Shown one piece after another: positions 18,007-25,196 of a stretch of DNA of 64,000 nt. Origin of the DNA: Neobacillus rhizophilus (lineage in GTDB: Bacteria > Bacillota > Bacilli > Bacillales > Cytobacillaceae); assembly GCF_018343535.1 (NCBI RefSeq), contig NZ_JAGYPF010000004.1, positions 888,001 through 952,000 on the forward strand. The letters are read 5' to 3'. The notes beneath the pieces were generated by a model, which saw only the letters and a list, made by a program, of their open reading frames with translations, had not been told where the DNA came from and did not search any database. The position numbers and the translations under genes were made by a program. How positions within the stretch are numbered: the stretch's first letter is position 1; each line of letters begins with the position of its first letter.

Positions 18007-18768
18007 GAACGTGACTTTTCTAATCGTTTCTTGTGTTTCAGCATAAGCTTTCAATAGACCGTTTAGCATTATTTCTTCTTTGTTAACTTCCTTAAAAGGT
18101 AAATAAACCTGTAACTGCTTGGAGAGAGGAGAGAGTGAAAGTTCAACTGTTTCCCGATCCGTCCAGTGTGCATGGATGGGTTGGTCATTTGCGAATGAAA
18201 ACGCTTCCGGAAATCCGTTTCGGAAAAAGGGGTGCTCATCTGCTTTTTCAACCCCAGGTTCGTTCAGGCAGATATAGAGGGAGAGGTTATCACAAAACTT
18301 TAGGATTTTAAGGTGATACATGAACAGGTTTTCCATGTCCTTATTTCCCTTGATTCCCAAATCCTTAAATAGGAACTGGAGCCTTTTTCTTTCATCCGTC
18401 ACAAATTCCGTTGCAAGGGGATGGACTTCGTTCTGCAGAAAAGAAACAAAATGCAAACTGCAGAGAAGACTGGCATACTTGCTCATTAATTCTACTTCAT
18501 CAATTCCTTTTTTATAAATAGCAGTCTTTAACGTCATGGGGTGATCGATAAATGAGTATGGTTTGTCTTTTTCGTCATTCCATAAAGGCCATTCATCAGC
18601 CTCAATCCAGCCGCGATCGTGTTCACTTATGGCTAGAACCACTTCGTCTTTTAAATCCATTCCGTAAAAATAATCATTTTTCCAGGACTGTGCAAATATG
18701 CCTGATATCCTGGCGTGGTCATCCTGTTTTATCATAATAAAGCTGTCTTCCTGCTCATAAATAATCAT
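18004..18768 (-). CDS. DUF3891 family protein
   Basis: This 254-residue protein shows the DUF3891 pattern of conserved His, Asp and Trp residues: QDDHARISG near residue 15, ISEHDRGWIEADEWP near 47, and HFVSFLQNE. HD-like His/Asp spacing suggests a metal-bound helical protein, but no function is established. The start has an AAAGGAGTGAGGG site. The stop codon belongs to a 29-bp repeat. Monocistronic. Confidence 0.85.
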   Translation of the reverse strand: MIIYEQEDSFIMIKQDDHARISGIFAQSWKNDYFYGMDLKDEVVLAISEHDRGWIEADEWPLWNDEKDKPYSFIDHPMTLKTAIYKKGIDEVELMSKYASLLCSLHFVSFLQNEVHPLATEFVTDERKRLQFLFKDLGIKGNKDMENLFMYHLKILKFCDNLSLYICLNEPGVEKADEHPFFRNGFPEAFSFANDQPIHAHWTDRETVELSLSPLSKQLQVYLPFKEVNKEEIMLNGLLKAYAETQETIRKVTF

Positions 18769-18896
18769 TTTCCCTCACTCCTTTCTAGAAATGCTCTTTC
18801 TTAATAATTATTTATGGGATTCGGAGAAATGCATAATTTTGTAGACGATCCGGCTATATGTTTTTATTTATTTACATGCAATAGGGGGAAGTCATC

Positions 18897-19601
18897 ATGC
18901 CAAACTTATCAGAGTTTCGACCAAGCTCAGCTGGATTTAAATTCGGAAACAGCTTTCCAAATGTTCCGATAAAGAAATTTGATATTTTGGGTAGGCAGAT
19001 TACAATTGGTGATGCATCTTTTGGCCTTTGTGGCGGAATGGTTTTTGCTGTCATGGACTACTTTGAAGCAAACATGCCAATCCCCTCTAATCCGACAGCC
19101 CCATCCGCTGGTCCGTTATTTGACTATATCGTTAACCGGCAGATTGATAGTTTAAATTTGCCCTTGGGTTTTATAAAATATTTAGTTTTGATGAATCCTG
19201 TACTCCGGGATGATGAAACAATGGCTAGTAAAATAGGGGCTGCACCGCACGGAAGGTCTTGGAGAATGATAAAAAAGGAATGGCCAAGTATAAAAAATGA
19301 TCTTGATCATGGAAAGCTATCACCGCTTGGTTTGGTAAGAATAAAATCCCTCAATCCTTTTCAGTTTGGAAAAAATCATCAGGTTCTTGCCTATGGGTAT
19401 CACTTGAATGAGAACAGTCTGTCTATTAATATTTATGATCCTAATTACCCGAACGATGATCATGTCACGATATCCTTAAATATTGGAAATCCCGCGTCCG
19501 CAACAACCGTTGTGCATTCAAAATCGTCAGGGCCTATTTATAGTTTTTTTAGGACAGATTATAAAGTTAAAATGCCGGTGGATAAGCGTCCGAATCGATA
19601 A
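18897..19601 (+). CDS. Uncharacterised protein with a cysteine-peptidase-like pattern
   Basis: This 234-residue protein has no signal peptide. It has GLCGGMVFAVMDYF with Cys45 at the start of a hydrophobic helix, NHQVLAYGYH with His161, and IYDPNYP with Asp181. This Cys/His/Asp order and spacing is that of papain-like and C39-like cysteine peptidases. Similar unnamed proteins occur elsewhere, as I recall, without assigned function. The ATG follows AGGGGG. It is followed by its own terminator and lies divergent from the DUF3891 gene. Peptidase or amidase activity is inference. Confidence 0.85.
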   Translation: MPNLSEFRPSSAGFKFGNSFPNVPIKKFDILGRQITIGDASFGLCGGMVFAVMDYFEANMPIPSNPTAPSAGPLFDYIVNRQIDSLNLPLGFIKYLVLMNPVLRDDETMASKIGAAPHGRSWRMIKKEWPSIKNDLDHGKLSPLGLVRIKSLNPFQFGKNHQVLAYGYHLNENSLSINIYDPNYPNDDHVTISLNIGNPASATTVVHSKSSGPIYSFFRTDYKVKMPVDKRPNR

Positions 19602-19610
19602 ATAATATAA

Positions 19611-19648
19611 GCTGTTTTTTCGAGCAATGGAGAAAAAACGGCTTTTTC
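19611..19648 (+). terminator. Terminator
   Basis: GCTGTTTTTTC / GAAAAAACGGC hairpin followed by TTTTT, directly after the cysteine-peptidase-like gene. Confidence 0.75.
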
Positions 19649-19664
19649 TAGTCAACAGGGGACA

Positions 19665-20468
19665 TCAAATCTCAATGACTTTGATTGTCGAAAAAATCTC
19701 TTCTTCCACTGATTGGTGATTCCATTCATGTGGATAGTATCCTAACGGGTTGCAGATCATTTCGATTCCGTTATAGTGCTCATGGTATCTGGTATGGATA
19801 TGCCCAAAAATATATTTTTTCACACCATATTTCAATGCCAATTCACCAAAGCGTTCACTGCCCATCATGGCGTTGAAAAAGTCCCAAGAAGGGTCATTCT
19901 TCACTTGCAAGAATTTTTGAAAGGGAACGACATGGGTGACCATGATGATATTTTTCCCGCGATACTCGTGCAGCCACTTCTCCAGCTTTTGGACGTAGCG
20001 GTCCGTTTCTTCGCCATCCGAACCTGGCCAAAGGGCATATAGCTTATCCGGCCAGGTAAAGTCGTTGAACGTGCCGATCCTAAATTGTTCTTCCGTGTAC
20101 CCTTCAATTTGATAACTATAATCATACCAACCGCCATCACCAATAATTACCCAGTCCCCATTTAATTCAACCGGGCCATTTCCAAGATTCCCGGGGAATT
20201 GAAGCAATTTTTCATAAGCAGCCTGCGAATCTTCATAATAGACATCATGGTTGCCGTGCACAAATAAGAACTTAGTCTTCGGAAAGTCATGTTGAAGCTG
20301 ATTCAAAAGAGCAAGGCTTTTATCCGGACCCGCTGTCATATCACCGCTGATCATAAACACATCGGGCCGATTGGTTTCTATCCATTTATACAAAACATCC
20401 ATGATTTGGCTCTGAGTCCGTTTTCGATTCAAGCCTTCATGAATATCTGACAAAATCGCGATTTTCAT
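19665..20468 (-). CDS. Metallophosphoesterase
   Basis: This calcineurin-like phosphoesterase of 267 residues has the full metal signature: SDIHEG at residue 7, SGDM about 40, FVHGNHDVY about 70, MVTHVVPF and IFGHIHTRYH. Two metal ions are expected. The start at 20468 (MKIAILSDIHEG) follows GGGAGGA. The frame extends 32 residues upstream through the hairpin repeat, which is not coding. The substrate is unknown, and related Bacillus proteins are general phosphodiesterases or Ser/Thr phosphatases. Confidence 0.9.
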   Translation of the reverse strand: MKIAILSDIHEGLNRKRTQSQIMDVLYKWIETNRPDVFMISGDMTAGPDKSLALLNQLQHDFPKTKFLFVHGNHDVYYEDSQAAYEKLLQFPGNLGNGPVELNGDWVIIGDGGWYDYSYQIEGYTEEQFRIGTFNDFTWPDKLYALWPGSDGEETDRYVQKLEKWLHEYRGKNIIMVTHVVPFQKFLQVKNDPSWDFFNAMMGSERFGELALKYGVKKYIFGHIHTRYHEHYNGIEMICNPLGYYPHEWNHQSVEEEIFSTIKVIEI

Positions 20469-20540
20469 CCACAGTCCTCCCTGTAAAAATAGTCCTTCAT
20501 ACAATTTCTTTAAAACCAATCCAATTTCCTTTATTAAAGC

Positions 20541-20588
20541 AAAAAAGTGCCGGGCACCACCCATTTAAGAGTAGTGCCCGGCACCTTT
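20541..20588. repeat. GTGCCGGGCAC hairpin repeat acting as terminator
   Basis: GTGCCGGGCAC at 20547 and its complement at 20574 form an 11-bp stem with A tracts before and T tracts after. A related, longer hairpin with ...CCTGGCACTTTTT lies at 32695-32739. It terminates the esterase gene at 20595-21398. Confidence 0.75.
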
Positions 20589-20594
20589 TAAAAA

Positions 20595-21398
20595 TTACCA
20601 CCATATTTGCGGTGCTTCCGTTTCTTGAATAGAAGGGATAATCTGTTCATCATTTTCCCAATTCAATTGCTCCAAAAATTGAAACACATCTTCCTCGACA
20701 CGATTTCGTTCATCATCGAGTGTAATGATATGGCCCGAATTCTCATACCACTTGATTTCTTTTTTGGCAGATTGAATCCCGTTGAATATGATTTGCGGGC
20801 TTTCCATATCAATAATATCATCAAGCCTGCCTTGAACGATGCAAGTTGGGACTTTTATTTTATGCAGCTGAGAGGAAACATCGGATACTATCCTCAGTAA
20901 ACCTTCGACCGCCGGCATACTGTTATCCTGAAATGCACTCAATTCGCTATTGATCTCTTGTTCTGTCTTTTCTTGTAACTCCTTGTACTGTTTAGCATAG
21001 GCACGTACCATGTTCGGCAGTGTTTCTTTATTTTTGAATCCCAATGGTGCACACATCGGGACAACACCAACAAGCGGGGCCTCGGTAGCGAGCTTTAAAG
21101 AAAAAACTCCACCAAGTGAGATTCCCGCTGCTGCGATTTTTTCGTAGCCTTTATTTTTTAACAGCTGATAACCCTCCAATACACTTTTCCACCAATCATC
21201 CGATGTGGAGTTCATAAGCTCTTCAGGCGGGGCGCTGCCATGTCCTTTATCTAGGGGCGCATGGGAGGAGTAGCCTTTTTCTTCTAAAAAACGGCCTAAC
21301 ATTCGTATATCTGTTGTGTTGCCGGTAAAACCATGAAGAAGCAAAACTGCGCGGTCGCCGCTTTCAAAGGTAAACGGTTCGGGTGCTTTTAATTGCAT
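20595..21398 (-). CDS. est: Carboxylesterase, Est30 type
   Basis: The 267 residues align closely with Geobacillus Est30 / B. subtilis YvaK: VLLLHGFTGN near residue 20, DDWW about 67, AGISLGGVFSL with nucleophile Ser94, the acid Asp193 in GRLDD and His223 in NSGHIITLD, all at the Est30 positions. It hydrolyses short- to medium-chain esters in the cytoplasm. In several Bacillus genomes it sits near secG and rnr, but not here. The C-terminus carries an extra ~20 residues. Monocistronic, with a terminator in the repeat at 20541-20588. Confidence 0.92.
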   Translation of the reverse strand: MQLKAPEPFTFESGDRAVLLLHGFTGNTTDIRMLGRFLEEKGYSSHAPLDKGHGSAPPEELMNSTSDDWWKSVLEGYQLLKNKGYEKIAAAGISLGGVFSLKLATEAPLVGVVPMCAPLGFKNKETLPNMVRAYAKQYKELQEKTEQEINSELSAFQDNSMPAVEGLLRIVSDVSSQLHKIKVPTCIVQGRLDDIIDMESPQIIFNGIQSAKKEIKWYENSGHIITLDDERNRVEEDVFQFLEQLNWENDEQIIPSIQETEAPQIWW

Positions 21399-21507
21399 GT
21401 CCTAACTCCTTTAACTGAAATATTTTTGTTAGTTTTTGTCTCCCTTTAGCAATTCATTACAAAATTACTTATGTAGATAAAGCCAGTGTTTATAATGGAT
21501 TGAATAA

Positions 21508-21539
21508 CAAAAAACAGCATCAGTTAAGACTGATGCTGT
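21508..21539 (-). terminator. Terminator of the DUF4257 gene
   Basis: ACAGCATCAGT / ACTGATGCTGT with four loop bases, followed on the minus strand by TTTTTTG. Confidence 0.85.
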
Positions 21540-21564
21540 GGGGTTGAAAAGTATTCCTTTGCCG

Positions 21565-21870
21565 TTATTGATTGTTGGATTTTGCTTTCTCTTCATTGTG
21601 CTGTCTGATAATTTTATAACTTGTAAGTGCTGCATCACCTAAAATTCCGGCAATTAGCGAGAAGAAGATATTCTCGATAAAGGAATTAGGAGCGGTATAA
21701 AAAACGAGAAGAAGCGCAGCAATGGCACCTAGAAGCATTTCCTCAAGAAACCCGAGATAAAGAAACTTTTTAGTTCGGCGCGGCATAATAATTTTCCCAT
21801 GCTTCCGAACATGTCCCAAAATACCAACTGTCCCACCAATTAATAAAGAGAAAATAATGTTTACTAACAC
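21565..21870 (-). CDS. Small membrane protein, DUF4257-like
   Basis: This 101-residue protein has three predicted membrane helices (about 1-20, 42-62 and 67-90) and a basic loop MPRRTKKF between the first two. The charged tail is cytoplasmic. I recall this as a Bacillus-specific DUF4257-type family of unknown role. The start at 21870 follows GGAGAGTGAGAAACAGG on the minus strand. Monocistronic. Confidence 0.75.
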   Translation of the reverse strand: MLVNIIFSLLIGGTVGILGHVRKHGKIIMPRRTKKFLYLGFLEEMLLGAIAALLLVFYTAPNSFIENIFFSLIAGILGDAALTSYKIIRQHNEEKAKSNNQ

Positions 21871-22028
21871 CTGTTTCTCACTCTCCTTAAGCCTAATTTT
21901 TTGGACCTAAGGTAAATCTTGGTGTATTACCATTATACTAAACTTGGAAACTCACTAGTATATGAAAAAAATACTGATATTTGATATCCTGATGAATGTA
22001 CCATTAAATTCCAAAAAATTTCCCAATA

Positions 22029-22142
22029 TGAAACATAGGGACGGTTCTCTTGCCACATTTTTTATTGAAAATGAGGCAAGAGAACCGTTCTTATACATCA
22101 TCCATCTCGTAAATGATGCATGAGAACCGTCCCCATGCATCA
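22029..22142. repeat. Cluster of three 29-bp GGGACGGTTCT repeats
   Basis: Copies lie at about 22029-22055 (plus), 22071-22100 (minus) and 22113-22142 (minus). The first two are inverted and can fold on each other. The cluster lies in the promoter region of the malic enzyme gene. Confidence 0.8.
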
Positions 22143-22181
22143 ACCTATTGATAAATGAGACTTTAGAAAGAGGGAGAATCC

Positions 22182-23885
22182 ATGAATGTTCCTGAACATG
22201 TGATTATTACATCGCTTAGAGGTAAAGAAGTTCTTTCTAATCCTTTTTTGAATAAAGGAACGGCTTTTACGAAAGAAGAGAGGGAGGATCTTGGACTCGA
22301 TGGTTTGCTGCCACCTCGGGTGCTCACGCTTGAGGAACAGGTGAAAAAGGTCTATGAGCAATATTCGATGAGGACCACCAATCTGTTCAAAAACGGCGTG
22401 CTTTATGATTTGTATAACCGCAATGTTGTTTTGTTTTACCGTCTTTTGAAGGAGCATTTAGCAGAAATGCTTCCGATTATTTATACTCCGACTGTAGGCG
22501 AAGCGATAGAGACCTATTCCCATACCTACCGTCGCCCTGGTGGTTTGTATCTTTCCATCGATGACCTAGAAGGCATTGAAACGGCATTTTATAATCTTGA
22601 ACTTCCTAAAAATGGGATTGATTTAATTGTGGTTACCGACTCGGAAAGCATTCTAGGGATAGGGGACCAAGGGGTAGGCGGCATTAATATCGCCATCGGT
22701 AAACTTGCCGTCTATACAGCAGCTGCCGGTATTGATCCAAGCCGCGTTCTGCCAGTCGTGCTAGATGTTGGCACGAATAACCAGACGTTGATTTCTGATC
22801 CTATCTATATCGGAAACAAATTCGCCCGCGTCCGCGGCGAGCGTTATGAAGAGTTCATTGATTTATTCATCCATACAGCGAGAAAGTTTTTTCCTGAAGT
22901 GCTTCTTCACTGGGAGGATCTTGGAAATGTGAACGCACGCAACATCATGGCCAAATATGGTGACAAAATTCTTACCTTCAACGATGACATCCAGGGAACA
23001 GGTGCGGTTACCCTTGCTGCGATTATGTCTGCCTTGAAAGTCACAGGCACATATCTGAAGGATCAGCGGATTGTAATCTTCGGACCAGGGTCGGCCGGCA
23101 TTGGAAACGCTGACCAACTGGTAGATGCTATGATTCTTGAAGGTTTAACGAGGGAAGAGGCCTATGACCGTTTCTGGCCAATTGATTACCGGGGGTTGTT
23201 GACTGACGAATCCGGAGACGTCTTGAATTTCCAGAAACCTTATTTGCGGAATGCGGAAGAAGTGAGGGTCTGGGATCGGAATGAGGATGGCATCATTTCA
23301 TTAAGCGAAGTAGTCCAGAAGGTAAAACCAACCATCTTGATCGGTACTTCAGGACAAGCGGGCGCATTTACTGAAGAAATTGTAAAAGAAATGGCCAAGC
23401 ATGTTGAACGGCCAATTATCATCCCAATGTCCAACCCAACCGCACTGGCTGAAGCAGTCCCAGAAAACCTAATCAAATGGACGGAAGGAAAGGCGTTAAT
23501 TGCAACTGGCAGCCCGTTTGATCCTGTTGTATACAAGGGAGTTTCCTACGAAATTGGGCAGGCAAACAACGCATTTGTATTCCCAGGGCTTGGACTTGGA
23601 GCTATCGTGGCAAAAGCTGAAATCATCTCAAAAGGAATGTTTGCAGCCGCAGCTAATGCCGTTGCCAAAATGACAGACACTAGTAAACCAGGTGCGTCGC
23701 TCCTGCCATCCGTTGAAAACCTGCACGAAGTATCAGAATACGTAGCCGTTGAAGTAGCCAATGCTGCTATAAACGAAGGAATTGCAAAGGAGGACATTAA
23801 AAATGTGAAGCAAGCAGTTACCGAAGCCATGTGGGAACCTGAATATAAGGAAATAAAAAGTGTAGGAATTTGGACAAGTATTTAA
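22182..23885 (+). CDS. NAD-dependent malic enzyme
   Basis: This 567-residue malic enzyme of the large, eukaryote-like type oxidatively decarboxylates malate to pyruvate. It shows YTPTVGEAI, GILGIGDQGVGGINIAIGK-like substrate/metal segments near residue 160-180, the metal-binding EDLGN and FNDDIQGTG, and the NAD fold VIFGPGSAGIGNA about residue 300. Length and sequence fit B. subtilis MaeA or MalS, which I cannot separate by eye. The ribosome site is AAAGAGGGAG. Monocistronic. It is unlike the MaeB/YtsJ form with a phosphotransacetylase domain. Confidence 0.93.
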   Translation: MNVPEHVIITSLRGKEVLSNPFLNKGTAFTKEEREDLGLDGLLPPRVLTLEEQVKKVYEQYSMRTTNLFKNGVLYDLYNRNVVLFYRLLKEHLAEMLPIIYTPTVGEAIETYSHTYRRPGGLYLSIDDLEGIETAFYNLELPKNGIDLIVVTDSESILGIGDQGVGGINIAIGKLAVYTAAAGIDPSRVLPVVLDVGTNNQTLISDPIYIGNKFARVRGERYEEFIDLFIHTARKFFPEVLLHWEDLGNVNARNIMAKYGDKILTFNDDIQGTGAVTLAAIMSALKVTGTYLKDQRIVIFGPGSAGIGNADQLVDAMILEGLTREEAYDRFWPIDYRGLLTDESGDVLNFQKPYLRNAEEVRVWDRNEDGIISLSEVVQKVKPTILIGTSGQAGAFTEEIVKEMAKHVERPIIIPMSNPTALAEAVPENLIKWTEGKALIATGSPFDPVVYKGVSYEIGQANNAFVFPGLGLGAIVAKAEIISKGMFAAAANAVAKMTDTSKPGASLLPSVENLHEVSEYVAVEVANAAINEGIAKEDIKNVKQAVTEAMWEPEYKEIKSVGIWTSI

Positions 23886-23890
23886 AAGGG

Positions 23891-23919
23891 TGATGCATGG
23901 GGACGGTTCTTGTGCATCA
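23891..23919 (+). repeat. 29-bp repeat, best consensus copy
   Basis: TGATGCATG, core GGGACGGTTCT, then TGTGCATCA. It begins 5 bp after the malic enzyme stop codon. Confidence 0.9.
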
Positions 23920-23961
23920 TTCTTGGTACATGGTTTTTGAGTTGACACCTAAGATGAAATC

Positions 23962-23994
23962 AGACCGGACATGGACTGCATGTTCGGTCTTTCA
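23962..23994 (+). terminator. Terminator after malic enzyme gene
   Basis: AGACCGGACATG / CATGTTCGGTCT hairpin with T-rich tail, similar in sequence to the hairpin at 15489-15522. Confidence 0.7.
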
Positions 23995-24047
23995 AATTTT
24001 GTTTGATCTTTTTTTCTAAAGGAGTTTGTCCCCATCCACTTATACTT

Positions 24048-24827
24048 TCAGGCAGAGCCAGATGTTAAAAAGTGTAATACCACACGATTAAATTCATCTG
24101 TCCTTTCAATTTTCCCCACATGGCCCGCTTTTTTGATCGTATAAAACTTGGAGTTTGGTATTAATTTATGCATTCTTTTTTGATTGAAGGGGGGACAAAT
24201 TCTGTCATTCTGACAGGAAATGACTAAAGTGGGAACATTCATTTTTTTCAATGTTTGCCGATAATCAATTTCCAAACATTCGCGTACTCCTGGAAGAAAT
24301 CCGTCAAGATGTTCGGACCAGATAGGCATGACTTTTTGAACGGTTTCTTCATTTTTATCATGCAAACATCTCGAAGTCGCTCCTGTGTGGAATTTTTCAA
24401 TCGTCAAGTTACTTGTAAATTTTTTGTTTGTCCGCAGCAATAGTTTTTTTAACCACTTCGGCACATAAAAAAGAGTGTTTGCAAGGATGAGAGACTTTAT
24501 ATTTTCCGGACGTATCTTATAAATTTCCTGAGCAACCATACCGCCCATTGAAAAGCCAAGGATATGCGCTTCGTTCAAGCCTAATTGATCCAATAATTCA
24601 ACAATGTCTCTTGCAAACGCGTTAATGGTTATTTCCTGACTTTCTGAACACCTGGTTTTTCCAAAGCCCCGTAAATCGGGGATAATTAAATCGAAGTGTT
24701 CGGCCAGCTCATGTTGAAATTTCCAGCCTTCTTTTCGTTCCCCCAACCCATGAATGAGTACGAGCGGATCGCCGCTGCCTAATCGATCATAGTAGAGATT
24801 GACTCCGTTTACCGACGCGCAAAGCAA
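24048..24827 (-). CDS. Alpha/beta hydrolase
   Basis: This 259-residue hydrolase of the MenH/3-oxoadipate enol-lactonase-like group has LVLIHGLGERKEGW near residue 23, DLRGFGKT about 51, nucleophile elbow GFSMGGMVA about 90, acid in ISCQNDRICPP and His in KKAGHVGKIE. Its start follows GGAGGAGAT on the minus strand. It is monocistronic, with no enzymatic neighbours to suggest a substrate. Confidence 0.88.
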   Translation of the reverse strand: MLCASVNGVNLYYDRLGSGDPLVLIHGLGERKEGWKFQHELAEHFDLIIPDLRGFGKTRCSESQEITINAFARDIVELLDQLGLNEAHILGFSMGGMVAQEIYKIRPENIKSLILANTLFYVPKWLKKLLLRTNKKFTSNLTIEKFHTGATSRCLHDKNEETVQKVMPIWSEHLDGFLPGVRECLEIDYRQTLKKMNVPTLVISCQNDRICPPFNQKRMHKLIPNSKFYTIKKAGHVGKIERTDEFNRVVLHFLTSGSA

Positions 24828-25196
24828 GGTAATCTCCTCCTATTAATGTATTATTCTATTATTATAGAGCAAAGAATCCTAATTTAATTGTGATAAATAT
24901 GCATGTTGTTATAATTATAGCGTTTTTTATACTGTCTTTAGGATAAACTTTTAAAAATATTTAATTTGTGGTTGTAGTGCTGGCTAATGAACCACAGGAA
25001 CCATCCCATAACCGATCCTCCCAAAAAATTTATTCTGTTAAAAGGACTTTTAATCATCCAGAAAGAATATATTTGATAGCGCTTACAGTTGGCGCGGGGA
25101 CGTTCTGTTGCATCATGCCGTTTCAATCAGGTGGTCATGGAAAATACATAGTAAAACATGAGAATCGTCCCCATATCCCAAAGGAGGAATTTGTAA
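24828..25196. other. Intergenic region with repeat remnants
   Basis: This 369-bp spacer between divergent genes has no ORF with a ribosome site. It contains two decayed GGGACGGTTCT repeats (about 25095-25118 and 25150-25175) and a cre-like site at 25074-25087. Confidence 0.55.
25074..25087 (+). promoter_or_regulatory. Possible CcpA (cre) site, one mismatch
   Basis: TGATAGCGCTTACA matches TGWAANCGNTNWCA at all but the fourth position. It lies about 110 bp upstream of the monooxygenase-esterase ORF and could impose catabolite repression on it. Confidence 0.4.
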
